This document shows, piece after piece, positions 8,763 to 18,019 of a stretch of 64,000 nt of DNA. Numbering within the stretch: the stretch's first letter is position 1; every line of letters starts with the position of its first letter. The position numbers and the translations under genes are program-made. This DNA is from CAYFFV01 sp964342695. GTDB taxonomy: Bacteria > Acidobacteriota > Vicinamibacteria > Vicinamibacterales > UBA8438. The stretch is taken from NCBI GenBank assembly GCA_964342695.1, contig CAYFFV010000007.1:1-64000 (forward strand), read 5' to 3'. The notes beneath the pieces are model-generated. The model was given only the letters and a program-made list of their open reading frames with translations. It searched no databases and was not told where the DNA came from.

Positions 8763-10130
8763 TTAGGTATACCGAATATTTCCGTGTTCTGGAAGAAAGA
8801 ATCGTGGTAGGAGCCCGTCGACTCTGAGCAAGCCCTCCCGTGACAAAGTTACAACATCAGTGTCTTCGCGTGTTAAGTATCCGTCATCTTTTAATGATGA
8901 CCAAACTGGTTTAAATCGAGTGTTTATGTCCACACCATATTTAGATTGAAAGTATTCGGGCCTAATCGTGCCAAGTTTCAGTTGCAGCACTAATTCTCGG
9001 ATGAATCGTTCTTCGGAGGTAGGGCGGTAAGCTCGGTTAAGGGGAAGCTGAGACGATTGAACTGCTTCAGAATAAGTTTTCCATGAGTCAAGATTCTGTA
9101 CGTGTACTCCGTTGATATGACCGAAAGATGCTACACCTAAGCCGATCAAATCAGCGCCCTGCCAGAGTCTATCTCTATATATAAATTTTGTTTTTTCAGG
9201 ATTCTTAACTGCTGTATAGGCACTGCCTACGGTATAACCTGCACGTTCAAGAGTGTCGAATGCTTCAGCGACCCACTGCCGTTTGGTAGACCAAGGTGCA
9301 ACAGTGTCAGAAAACTCTCCGGCCCCCTTTAAGATGTCACCACTGATAGTTGTATTAAAAGGAAGTTCCATTTGATAAATCGTGATGCTATCCGGAGATA
9401 ATTCTATGGTTTTCTCGATGCATGATTTCCAGTTAGAGTGTGATTCACCTAGCATGCCAGCGATTAGGTCGATGTTTATCTGTGGGAACTCTATGGATTG
9501 TGCATAATTGTATGCACGAAAAACTTCGTTAGAACGATGTGCTCGTCCATTCGCTTCAAGAATTACGTCGTTAAAGTTTTCGATTCCCAGACTTAATCGG
9601 GTCACACCAAGTTCTCGAATAGCAGCCAGTTTTGGCTCTGTGAGAGTTCCTGGTTCGCATTCAAATGTAATTTCCTGTGCGTTATCCCATGGTGTAACAA
9701 CTTGAAGAGCAGTTGTCAGGCTCTTTAATTGGCGGACAGACAAGAAGGAAGGTGTGCCTCCACCAAAATATATAAAGTCAATGGGCCGTCCCTTAATGTT
9801 TGGTTGCTGGGCGTACAGCTCCCACTCACGTGCAAGCAAATCGATATAACCTTGCACTTCGCTAGCATTTTTTTCAGTGTAAACGCGAAAATAACAGAAG
9901 TGGCAACGTTTTCGACAGAACGGGATGTGTAAGTACATTCCTAGCGGGACGTCACTAGGTTCACTTTTTAAAGCCGATTCCGCCGCAGATGTTACGGCAT
10001 CCTGTGACCAAACGGAGAACGGTGGATAGTTCGCGACAAAATAGCTTCCTATCTCGGTGTCTTCTCTATCCATTAAACGTTCATTGTTGCTCATAGATTC
10101 AACTATACACGGCTTCAGCACAAACGCCAC
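8763..10130 (-). CDS. HemN/HemW-like radical SAM protein
   Basis: Radical SAM enzyme of the coproporphyrinogen-oxidase-like family, 455 residues. The cluster motif is C72-RKR-C76-HF-C79, followed by Tyr-Phe rather than the extra Cys of true HemN (CxxxCxxCxC). GGGTPS (residues 123-128) is the SAM-binding glycine motif, and ITFECEPGTL, RLSLGIENF and NIDLIAGM follow in the family order. A HemN-type C-terminal domain with SEERFIRELVLQLKLG and LTREGLL-like segments is retained. The frame opens with GTG 10130; ATG 10094 is an alternative. Possible roles are radical methylation, a chaperone-like role or a heme-related reaction. Its place inside the aromatic-acid operon argues for a biosynthetic role. 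Confidence 0.85.
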   Translation of the reverse strand: MAFVLKPCIVESMSNNERLMDREDTEIGSYFVANYPPFSVWSQDAVTSAAESALKSEPSDVPLGMYLHIPFCRKRCHFCYFRVYTEKNASEVQGYIDLLAREWELYAQQPNIKGRPIDFIYFGGGTPSFLSVRQLKSLTTALQVVTPWDNAQEITFECEPGTLTEPKLAAIRELGVTRLSLGIENFNDVILEANGRAHRSNEVFRAYNYAQSIEFPQINIDLIAGMLGESHSNWKSCIEKTIELSPDSITIYQMELPFNTTISGDILKGAGEFSDTVAPWSTKRQWVAEAFDTLERAGYTVGSAYTAVKNPEKTKFIYRDRLWQGADLIGLGVASFGHINGVHVQNLDSWKTYSEAVQSSQLPLNRAYRPTSEERFIRELVLQLKLGTIRPEYFQSKYGVDINTRFKPVWSSLKDDGYLTREDTDVVTLSREGLLRVDGLLPRFFLPEHGNIRYT

Positions 10131-10136
10131 ATCATG

Positions 10137-11267
10137 TTAGCCAAAGCAGTACAACACTCCATCTTGTGATCCGATAACAATTTTACCGTCAGCAATAGCT
10201 GGTGAAGCATTTAATGGAGCTCCAGTGTCAAACTCCCACAATTTTTCGCCAGTTTCCAAGTCTAGAACATAAAGCCTGCCATCTCCTGATCCAATATAAA
10301 CACGATTGCCTGCAGCCGCTGGTGAGGAATCAACCCGTGCTCTTGTCATGTATGTCCAGAGAGAAGCGCCGGTGGTTTCGTCTATGGCATGTACCATGCG
10401 ATCACGGCCTCCGATTACAATCTTTCCCCCGGCACTTAAGGCAGATGAATAAAAAGGAAAGTGACGCTTTGGATGTTCGTAGCGCCAAAGCATCTCTTGG
10501 GACGAAAGATCAATTCCGATGACTTCATTGTTGAATGTGCCAAAATAGGCCCGGTCGCCACTTGTTGTAGGAGACGCTGCTGTGTATGCGCCTGCAGGAA
10601 CGCTGAAAACCTCTTTTCCGTCCGATACACGAACACCACGAAACATTTCATCACATCCACCAAAATAGGCAATTCCATCAACAACAGCAGGAGTGGCGTG
10701 AACGTAATTGAGAGTTTCGTGTTTCCAAAGAAGCTCGCCTGTTACAGTTGACAACCCGTAAAGGTGTCCATCGTAGGAACCGATTAGAACTGTATTTTCA
10801 ATAACAACAGCTGACGACTTTATTTCGCCTTGTGTTTCAAACGTCCAAGCGGCTTCTCCAGTCGCTACTTCGACTGCATGAAGTACTCCTGCCAAATCGC
10901 CAATATAGACTAAACCATTACTGACAGCAGCCGAAGACTCTCCGATACCCATTTCTGAACTTGCCACGTACGTCCATTTCACTTCGCCTGTTGCAAGATC
11001 GACGGCCAGTAATTCGCCACTGTAGGTGCCGACAAATACGGTCCCATCGGCGATCGCGGCAGAAGAATCGATGGATTCACCGGCATCTAGAGTCCAAAGT
11101 AGATTTAATTCGTCGGGAATTATACTTTTTGATACACCGCTAAGTTCTGGATTGGCACGAAACTGCGACCAGCCGTCACCAGATGATGTGGATTGCTGGG
11201 AAAAACTGTTGTTGGTTAGTCCAATCATCAGGAATAACAGAAACGCCACGGTGTTTAATATGCGCAT
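10137..11267 (-). CDS. Secreted PQQ-like beta-propeller repeat protein
   Basis: The 376 residues begin with a signal peptide (MRILNTVAFLLFLMIGLTNN, cleavage near SFSQQ) and are otherwise all propeller repeats, recognisable by recurring blades of the type G-x-V-Y/F-x-G-S/T-x-D-G-x-L-x-A-V/L-D-x-x-T-G-x-x-x-W. SQFRANPELSG near the mature N terminus resembles the start of WD40/BamB/PQQ-like propellers. No PQQ-dehydrogenase catalytic motif is visible, so a binding or scaffold role is as likely as an enzymatic one. It overlaps the alcohol dehydrogenase gene by 13 bp and is 6 nt from the radical SAM gene, so it is clearly in the operon. Confidence 0.85.
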   Translation of the reverse strand: MRILNTVAFLLFLMIGLTNNSFSQQSTSSGDGWSQFRANPELSGVSKSIIPDELNLLWTLDAGESIDSSAAIADGTVFVGTYSGELLAVDLATGEVKWTYVASSEMGIGESSAAVSNGLVYIGDLAGVLHAVEVATGEAAWTFETQGEIKSSAVVIENTVLIGSYDGHLYGLSTVTGELLWKHETLNYVHATPAVVDGIAYFGGCDEMFRGVRVSDGKEVFSVPAGAYTAASPTTSGDRAYFGTFNNEVIGIDLSSQEMLWRYEHPKRHFPFYSSALSAGGKIVIGGRDRMVHAIDETTGASLWTYMTRARVDSSPAAAGNRVYIGSGDGRLYVLDLETGEKLWEFDTGAPLNASPAIADGKIVIGSQDGVLYCFG

Positions 11268-12397
11268 CGGTAAATCTCCATTGCCTCGGGACCTTCAAAT
11301 GGAATCGGATTGAATGAAGCCGTCCATTGCCGTCCAGCTTGTTCGGCCAGAGTTGCCAAATCCTGATCTTGAACGCCTGTATCTCTCAGTTTTGTCGGGA
11401 AATTGCAAGCCTTACCAATTTGTTCTAAACGACTAGCTAGCACCTCTCCACTTGTATGGTCGTCGTCAACCATAGTTGATTCCATTAATTCACTATACAG
11501 AATCTGGTTATTAGAAGCATTCCATCGCACGATATGAGGTAGTAATATAGAAAGGGCTACGCCGTGCGTAAGGTCGTAATGAGCTGTAAGTGGGTTAGCG
11601 CAGGCATGTGCCGCACCAAGCATAGACAGTTCAATTGCCAAGCCTGCATAAAAGGCTCCCAAATGCATCGCACCGCGAGCTTCAAGATTATTAGGAGTTT
11701 TCAAGACATGTTCAATATTTTCGTTTAATAAGCGGTAGGCTTTGTGTGAAAACATCACGGAAATATCTGATCGACGGGTTGTTACCGCGGTTTCAATTGC
11801 ATGCGCTATGGCGTCGAATCCAGCGGCGGCCGTTGTTGAGATCGGTTGAGATAACGTAAGCTCTGGATCAAGGATAGCCAATCGGAATGCTGCTTTCGGA
11901 TCCCCGCACGCCATTTTAAGGCGGGTATTAGCATCGGCAATTACTGCGTAGCTTTGGGCCTCCGATCCCGTTCCCGCGGTAGTCGGTACAGCGATCATAG
12001 GAAGCATGGGTTTTGAGGCTTTACCGTAACCTTGATAATCCGAGATTGTTCCTCCGTTAGTTAACAAAAAATTAATTCCCTTCGCGCAATCTAGGGAACT
12101 TCCGCCGCCTAATCCAATAATGGAATCGATATCTTTTGTCTCAGAAAATGTACGACCAGATTCGACCATGGTTGTAGTTGGATTGATGTCGAAATTATGA
12201 AATGGCACGGGTTTGAGGCCTGAGTCGCTGAGTAAACGCATAATTCTGTCGACATGACCTGCTTCTCTTAATCCAGGGTCGGCCACTAGGAGTGGTTTCT
12301 CAATGTGTAGCTCTTTACAGAACTGGCCGAGCCGTTCGATAGTGCCGGAACCGTAAATCAGCCGAGTGCGTGGATAAAAATCGAATGAGTCTGCCAT
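11255..12397 (-). CDS. Iron-containing alcohol dehydrogenase
   Basis: Cytoplasmic NAD(P)-dependent group III dehydrogenase of 380 residues. GLGGGSSLDCAK (dinucleotide site), PTTAGTGSE (nucleotide-binding loop), FDAIAHAIE and GAAHACANPLTAHYDLTHG (metal-binding Asp/His residues) are all in place. The family reduces aldehydes or oxidises alcohols; some members are maleylacetate reductases. It is the first gene of the seven-gene operon and starts 69 nt after parE on the same strand. No hairpin is seen in that gap, so the promoter position is unclear. Confidence 0.92.
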   Translation of the reverse strand: MADSFDFYPRTRLIYGSGTIERLGQFCKELHIEKPLLVADPGLREAGHVDRIMRLLSDSGLKPVPFHNFDINPTTTMVESGRTFSETKDIDSIIGLGGGSSLDCAKGINFLLTNGGTISDYQGYGKASKPMLPMIAVPTTAGTGSEAQSYAVIADANTRLKMACGDPKAAFRLAILDPELTLSQPISTTAAAGFDAIAHAIETAVTTRRSDISVMFSHKAYRLLNENIEHVLKTPNNLEARGAMHLGAFYAGLAIELSMLGAAHACANPLTAHYDLTHGVALSILLPHIVRWNASNNQILYSELMESTMVDDDHTSGEVLASRLEQIGKACNFPTKLRDTGVQDQDLATLAEQAGRQWTASFNPIPFEGPEAMEIYRCAY

Positions 12398-12466
12398 GAG
12401 CTAAAAAGGGGATAATGTTATCAGCGAAGTTAGTTAAGTGGGATATTTGAATTGTCAGTTCCTAAA

Positions 12467-14389
12467 CTAAATATCAAGACTTTCTGCTTGCTCCGCCTTC
12501 GCCATGATGAAATTAAACCGCGCAGAGGCGTCTTTTCCCATTAATTCATTCATGATTCGGTCGGTCAAGATTTGATCGTTTATTTCGACTTTTATCAATC
12601 TCCGTGTTTTTGGATTTAACGTGGTGTCCCATAATACTTTTGGCATCATTTCACCCAAACCTTTAAATCGAGTTACTTCTGCATTTCCATTACGAGTATT
12701 TGATTTAGCTTTCTCGAGAATTGTATCGCGGCTGTCGTCATCAATTGCCCAATACGTATCTCTACCGAGATCAATTCGGTAAAGTGGAGGTTGTGCAAGA
12801 AAAATACGACCATGTTTTATCAACGTTGAGAGATGACGGAAAAAGAATGTCAAAAGAAGTGTTGCTATGTGATTACCATCCGAGTCAGCGTCCGCAAGGA
12901 TAATAATTTTGTCGTACCGAAGTTTTGTAATATCAAAGGATTTTCCAAAACCACAGCCTAAAGCGGTGACAACGTCAGAGAGCTCTTTGTTTTCAAGAAC
13001 CTTAGACGAAGAGGTGCTTTCGGTATTTAGGACTTTGCCTCTCAGGGGAAGGATCGCTTGAACACGGCGATCTCTTGCTTGTTTTGCCGACCCTCCCGCC
13101 GAGTCTCCTTCTACTATAAATAATTCGCGATCTGTAGCAGCTGTAGAGGTGCAATCACTTAATTTTCCCGGTAAGTTGAGACGATTATTCGCTATGTTTT
13201 TTCTAGTGATCGTCTGTTGTGCGGTGCGGCTTGCCTCCCTGGCTCTAGCTGCCATAATGACACGTCCTATTACGGCGTTGGCTATAGTAATATTGTGATT
13301 CAACCAATGTTCCAAGGCAGGTCGTAAGATGGAATCAACTATTTGCGAAACTTCGGCATTGTTAAGACGATCCTTGGTTTGACCCTGAAATTGAGGATCT
13401 GGCACGAAAATACTTATTACGGCAGTTAGCCCCTCTCGAATATCATCCGCTGATATATTGATTCCTTTTGGACTTAATTTGTGTGTGTCGATAAAGTTCC
13501 TTACTGCTTTAATTAAGCCTGATCTGAAGCCGTTTTCGTGGGTTCCACCAGATCCAGTTGGAACACCATTAACATAACTTCTAAGATGTTCGTCTGTTGC
13601 TTCTGTCCACTGAAGTACAAGATTGACTCGGGAATCCGTTTCCTCATGATGTTTGTCGACTGCAAATAAAGTTTCGTGGACAGAGGATGCACCGCGCGTC
13701 GAAACTATATGAATTAAGTACTCAGAGATGCCTTTAAAATGTTGAAATGTATGTTTTTTCTTCTGAGTTGTATCTTCAAAGGTAATACTGAGGCCTTTAT
13801 GGAGATAGCTTATTATTTCTAAGCGTTCTTTTATAAGTTCTGGATCGAACTCTGTTTTGGGAAATATTTTTGGATCGGCTTGAAACGAAACAGTTGTTCC
13901 AGTGCCACGCGCCCGACCTATCTTTTTAAGAGTTGTCGTTGGTTTGCCGTGTTTGAACTGTTGTTGCCACTGTACTCCATCTCTCTTTGAGGTGGCGACA
14001 AGTTCTTTTGACAATGCGTTTACTACGCTTGCGCCGACGCCGTGCAGACCTCCAGCTGTCCGATATGTCCTATGCTCAAATTTTCCCCCTGCATGCAGTG
14101 TTGTAAAAATTACTTCGAGGGCACTTTTTCTAGTTTTAGAATGTTTATCGATGGGGACCCCGCGGCCATCATCAGAAATCGTAATCGCCTTCCCATTTTT
14201 TTCAAGCTTCACATGGATATTTTCTGCGAAGCCATTCATGGCTTCGTCTACGGCATTGTCGAGAATTTCCCAAACTAAATGATGGAGTCCTGGTGATCCA
14301 ACGCCGCCAATGTACATTGCCGGACGTTTTCTAACCGGCTCTAATCCTTCTAAAACGGTGATGTCTTTCGCTGTATATGACCGTGCCAT
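12467..14389 (-). CDS. parE: DNA topoisomerase IV subunit B (type IIA, GyrB/ParE family)
   Basis: ATPase subunit of a type IIA topoisomerase, 640 residues. The GHKL ATP site is seen in LVWEILDNAVDEAMNG, DDGRGVPID and TAGGLHGVGASVVNALS. The TOPRIM part has EGDSAGGSAKQARDRRVQA and ILADADSDGNHIATLLLTFF, and the end shows RFKGLGEMMPKVLWDTT. The short length without an insert and the LWDTTLNPKTRR ending favour ParE, but a short GyrB cannot be excluded. It is separated from parC only by a small divergent ORF, which supports the pairing. ATG 14389 begins directly with the family N terminus. Confidence 0.88.
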   Translation of the reverse strand: MARSYTAKDITVLEGLEPVRKRPAMYIGGVGSPGLHHLVWEILDNAVDEAMNGFAENIHVKLEKNGKAITISDDGRGVPIDKHSKTRKSALEVIFTTLHAGGKFEHRTYRTAGGLHGVGASVVNALSKELVATSKRDGVQWQQQFKHGKPTTTLKKIGRARGTGTTVSFQADPKIFPKTEFDPELIKERLEIISYLHKGLSITFEDTTQKKKHTFQHFKGISEYLIHIVSTRGASSVHETLFAVDKHHEETDSRVNLVLQWTEATDEHLRSYVNGVPTGSGGTHENGFRSGLIKAVRNFIDTHKLSPKGINISADDIREGLTAVISIFVPDPQFQGQTKDRLNNAEVSQIVDSILRPALEHWLNHNITIANAVIGRVIMAARAREASRTAQQTITRKNIANNRLNLPGKLSDCTSTAATDRELFIVEGDSAGGSAKQARDRRVQAILPLRGKVLNTESTSSSKVLENKELSDVVTALGCGFGKSFDITKLRYDKIIILADADSDGNHIATLLLTFFFRHLSTLIKHGRIFLAQPPLYRIDLGRDTYWAIDDDSRDTILEKAKSNTRNGNAEVTRFKGLGEMMPKVLWDTTLNPKTRRLIKVEINDQILTDRIMNELMGKDASARFNFIMAKAEQAESLDI

Positions 14390-14479
14390 CTTCTCTATTT
14401 GATAAAAGTTATCCGTTTTTTGAATGTTGCTGGGGAGGCATCAACATATTCACAGTGATTCAGTGTAGCATGGTGGGCT

Positions 14480-14743
14480 GTGGATAAAGACATGCAACTT
14501 TCGGCTCTTGAGCTTCTGCGAAAATTTCAAAATCGTGTGCAAGAGAAAACCTGTCACGCTGATGTTGCGGGCGATTGTGACGAATTAATACGCGCAGTGG
14601 AATCTTTTCATATGGAAGCGATTAGATTTCGGATGCACGGATTGCAACGAAAACTGACGACAGAGAATACTGACGCGCCTCAGTTCGTTCAAGAACTAAA
14701 AGAAATTCGAAACGCTCTCGAAGCTGCAGGTTTTAAGGTTTAA
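14480..14743 (+). CDS. Small helical hypothetical protein between parE and parC
   Basis: An 87-residue frame read from GTG 14480, or ATG 14492. It fills the only gap between parE and parC and does not overlap either. The composition (regular Leu spacing, LRKFQNRV, CDELIRAVESFHMEAIRFRM, FVQELKEIRNALEAAGFKV) suggests two or three amphipathic helices and a cytoplasmic location. I do not recognise the family. It is divergent from parE and convergent with parC. The plausible protein composition argues that it is real. Confidence 0.55.
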   Translation: MDKDMQLSALELLRKFQNRVQEKTCHADVAGDCDELIRAVESFHMEAIRFRMHGLQRKLTTENTDAPQFVQELKEIRNALEAAGFKV

Positions 14744-14763
14744 GATTTTTTCTTAGAAATCGC

Positions 14764-17166
14764 TTATTCCGTCAGAGATGTTATTTCGATGGGTCCTTGT
14801 ACAATTTGCGTGAATTCTCCACGTTGTAGGAGTTCTCGTCCTTTTCCTCCTCTTGCCGTGACGCCATATTTGGCAGTACTGATGTTTTGGGTGGCCCCAC
14901 GATTCGTTTGAACGGTTAAGAATTCTCTGTCACTTGTCGAGACGGTGAAGCCTAGCACAGCATCAACCTCCTTCTTCAGTTTTATTAACATGACACCTTT
15001 TCCTGGACCTGCCAGAAAATTAATATCACGGGCTTTACACAGCAACGCTCGAGCCTTTTTTGTGGCCACGATAACGACGGCGTTGACGTCTTTAAGAACT
15101 TTCACGTCGACGAGTTCTGCACCTTTTGAGGGCTTCGCGTAACGGCGGCCCATTTTGGTGCTCGGTTCAACAAATGGTTCGAGGCTGAATCGGAGCCCGA
15201 ATCCATCACTGCTAATGGTGATGGCATGGGTTGCCGGTTGAAAATGTTTTCTCTTAGAATGAATTCCACTTGTTACACGTGGGTCAAGACTTGTGGCGGT
15301 TGTAATATGTTCTCCGTCTTTAAGTCTAAAGAGTTTTTGTATCGGTTCTCCGTGTCCTGTTGAGGCTGGGACGTCAACCAGTCGACAGCTATACGCTGTT
15401 CCAAGATTACTGAAGAAAACACAGGTAGACCGAGTACTTCCTACCACTGTCTCGAGAAGCTCATCTCCTTCGCGCAAACGCGTATTCGAAATATCCCGAA
15501 CCTCCTTTTGCCGCTTGATCCACCCATCTCGTGAAATTAAAACGACACAGTCTTCATCAACAATAAAGTCGTCGTCACTGTATTCAACATCGTCTTTCAC
15601 GGTTTCGATTATTGTTCGGCGTGGATTAGTTTTTGAGTTTCCATATTCCTTTTGGATGGCTTTGATTTCCTCCCCTACGATCTTCCAACGGGAGTTTTCG
15701 TTGTTAAGAAGGCGTTTGATTTGTCGGGCACGCTTCCTTTTTGATTCCAACTCTTCTCGTACAACTAAAATTTCTAATCTTGCCAGCCTGTAAATCTTCA
15801 GTTCCAAGATGGCGTCCGTCTGGTTCGGATCAAGCGGAAACTTTCTCATGATCTGTTCGGCTGCATCCGTTTTGCCGTCAGAGCGACGAATCAACTTGAT
15901 TATGGAATCAAGAGCGTCAAAAACTCGCACAAAACCTTCAAGAACATGGATTCGTTTCTTCAATGTTTCAAGTTCGTGTTCCAATCTTCTTGTAACGACG
16001 TCGAGGCGAAACTGCAGAAAGTACCTAAGTGTTTCATGCAGTTTGAGTCGCTCTGGACGAGACACCTCCGATTGCCCTGTTGGAACAAGGCAGGTCAGAT
16101 TGACGGAAAAATTTGTCTGTAGCGGGGTATGTTTAAACAAATAAGCCATAACCAGCCGGTCGTCTGATTCACTTTTTAGTTCAAGTGCGATTCGAACCTT
16201 TTCCGTTGATTGGTCTGTAACATCAAGCAAAGGTGGTAACTTTTTTGCAAGAATGATTTCTGCGATTTGTTCAATCAACTGCCCTTTATTTGTTGCATAG
16301 GGCACAGATGTAATAAATATTGTTTTGGTGTTTCGAAACATTGGACCTTTTTCCCACGTGGCTCTCAAGCGTATGGTTCCACTTCCTGTCTCATAAATTT
16401 CTTTCAATTCTCCTGAGGTATTTAAAATTTGGCCGCCGGTGGGAAAGTCGGGTCCTTTGATGTACCTGCATAACCTAGAACTAGAGAGTTCTGGATTATC
16501 CAAAAGTTTTAAAAGAGCAGTACACACCTCTCCGAGATGATGTGGGGGTATGTTTGTTGCCATGCCGACCGCTATTCCAGTTGCGCCATTAATTAAAAGA
16601 TTCGGAATACGGGAAGGCAAGACAGCAGGTTCTTGTTTTGAGCCGTCGTAATTTGGACGGAAGGCTACGGTGTCACGATCAAGTTCAGAAAGCAAATCGG
16701 TGCTTGGATTGTCGAGTCGACATTCCGTATATCTCATAGCGGCTGCGCTGTCTCCGTCAAGGGAGCCAAAGTTGCCAATACCTTGAATCAAGGGATATCG
16801 CAGTGCGAATGGTTGGGCCATACGCACAAGGGTGTCGTAGATCGCGGAGTCTCCGTGTGGGTGATAACTACCCATGACATCACCGACGACTTTTGCACAT
16901 TTACGGGGTTTGGCATCGGATGTCAGTTTCTGTCTCCACATTGTATAGAGAATCCGACGTTGAACTGGTTTAAGTCCATCTCGTACATCTGGTAACGCAC
17001 GAGAGGTAATGACAGAGAGCGCGTAATTCAGATATCGACTCTCCGCAGCTTCATGAAGTGCGATCGCTGTTTCGTTACTGGCTGTATCAAGATAGTCATG
17101 TTCGCTGTTGTCCACAGCGTCGAGTAACGGTCTCTGTTTGCGAGATTTCGATTTTTTTTTTGTCAC
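14764..17166 (-). CDS. parC: DNA topoisomerase IV subunit A (type IIA, GyrA/ParC family)
   Basis: DNA cleavage and rejoining subunit, 800 residues. ALPDVRDGLKPVQRRILYTM, MGSYHPHGDSAIYDTLVRMA, the catalytic Tyr in AAAMRYTECRL, and IPNLLINGATGIAVGMATN are all conserved. The C-terminal third is the DNA-wrapping beta-propeller. I see a GVTARGGKG stretch near the end rather than a clear GyrA box (QRRGGRG), which fits ParC better than GyrA. The basic leader MTKKKSKSRKQRP is extra. The ATG at 17166 follows a long gap from the Nudix gene. Partner of parE, but the pair could be the cell's only type IIA enzyme. Confidence 0.88.
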   Translation of the reverse strand: MTKKKSKSRKQRPLLDAVDNSEHDYLDTASNETAIALHEAAESRYLNYALSVITSRALPDVRDGLKPVQRRILYTMWRQKLTSDAKPRKCAKVVGDVMGSYHPHGDSAIYDTLVRMAQPFALRYPLIQGIGNFGSLDGDSAAAMRYTECRLDNPSTDLLSELDRDTVAFRPNYDGSKQEPAVLPSRIPNLLINGATGIAVGMATNIPPHHLGEVCTALLKLLDNPELSSSRLCRYIKGPDFPTGGQILNTSGELKEIYETGSGTIRLRATWEKGPMFRNTKTIFITSVPYATNKGQLIEQIAEIILAKKLPPLLDVTDQSTEKVRIALELKSESDDRLVMAYLFKHTPLQTNFSVNLTCLVPTGQSEVSRPERLKLHETLRYFLQFRLDVVTRRLEHELETLKKRIHVLEGFVRVFDALDSIIKLIRRSDGKTDAAEQIMRKFPLDPNQTDAILELKIYRLARLEILVVREELESKRKRARQIKRLLNNENSRWKIVGEEIKAIQKEYGNSKTNPRRTIIETVKDDVEYSDDDFIVDEDCVVLISRDGWIKRQKEVRDISNTRLREGDELLETVVGSTRSTCVFFSNLGTAYSCRLVDVPASTGHGEPIQKLFRLKDGEHITTATSLDPRVTSGIHSKRKHFQPATHAITISSDGFGLRFSLEPFVEPSTKMGRRYAKPSKGAELVDVKVLKDVNAVVIVATKKARALLCKARDINFLAGPGKGVMLIKLKKEVDAVLGFTVSTSDREFLTVQTNRGATQNISTAKYGVTARGGKGRELLQRGEFTQIVQGPIEITSLTE

Positions 17167-17275
17167 AACTCAGTGGTCTCCACAGTATTGTTTGTGTGCG
17201 CTACTCAAAATGTAACTTGATTATCGCGTACGCGTGACACGTCATTAACCGGGTTAAAGGACTGATGGTTTCGAG

Positions 17276-17959
17276 TCATATATTAGCGTTGTGAACATTC
17301 TGATCCAAAGGATCTGGTACGAGACCTCCAAGCAGATCAACGAGTTCTGACAAAATCATCGCTGTTGCTCCCCACACCCTTTCTTCCTCTAACTGGAAAT
17401 AGGGGACATGGATGCAGGTGTTGTTTCTCCAGATAAAACCTTTTCTTGGATTGTATTTGTCAGAGAGAATACTTTGTAGTGTAACTTCGAGGATTCGCGA
17501 GACTTCCTTTTTTTGTCGACTAAATATTTGTTGATCATGTGTGATACCTACAACTGGGTGAAGCGCAAAATTACTAACAGGTATGTAAAGAGGAGATAGT
17601 AAGCCAAGTAGTCGTATTTCTTTCGAGTTGACCCCTATTTCTTCCATGGTCTCCCGTAGAGCGGCCTCCTCAGTGGATTCTCCCGATTCTACTTTACCGC
17701 CTGGGAATGAGACTTGATTTTTGTGTTGCGCTAAGGTTTCTGACCTCAAAGTCAATAACAAATGGGGAATGTCGTTTTTTGGGTAGAGCAGAAGAAGGGC
17801 AGCAGCTTTTTTGGATCCAGGTTTTATTTCACTCGGATGCCAGCCTCTACGTGGGCGCGGTGAAAGTTTGAGGTGAGATGCTGATCCTGGGAGTGGTCTG
17901 GTAAGGCAATCCCTTAGATGTGTTTCGATCTGATAAAGTGAGCAATACTTTGACGCCAC
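17276..17959 (-). CDS. Nudix hydrolase, CoA diphosphatase-like
   Basis: The Nudix box is complete: G-x5-E-x7-R-E-x-x-E-E-x-G-V in GGKVESGESTEEAALRETME and the residues that follow. LRSETLAQHKNQVSFPGGK upstream matches the CoA pyrophosphatase subgroup (NudL/YeaB), which hydrolyses CoA derivatives. The open frame extends to a TTG at 18049, but that would overlap the divergent MATE gene by 30 bp. GTG 17959 gives about 227 residues, close to the family length and just before LRDCLTRPLPGSA, so I place the start there; this is an estimate. Confidence 0.85.
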   Translation of the reverse strand: MASKYCSLYQIETHLRDCLTRPLPGSASHLKLSPRPRRGWHPSEIKPGSKKAAALLLLYPKNDIPHLLLTLRSETLAQHKNQVSFPGGKVESGESTEEAALRETMEEIGVNSKEIRLLGLLSPLYIPVSNFALHPVVGITHDQQIFSRQKKEVSRILEVTLQSILSDKYNPRKGFIWRNNTCIHVPYFQLEEERVWGATAMILSELVDLLGGLVPDPLDQNVHNANI

Positions 17960-18019
17960 GGTGCAATAAACTAATTGTACAGCACCAAATAGAGCCTTCC
18001 ATCGTTTGTCGGTTTTTAC

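Noticed and set aside
8763..10130. Calling the radical SAM gene hemN
   Set aside because: The extra Cys of the HemN motif is missing and there are no heme genes nearby.
15293..15793. 166-aa plus-strand ORF opposite parC
   Set aside because: Ser-rich shadow frame of a strongly conserved gene; no start context.
12467..17166. Calling the pair gyrB/gyrA
   Set aside because: Short B subunit, LWDTT-type ending and no clear GyrA box favour topoisomerase IV, though this is not decisive.
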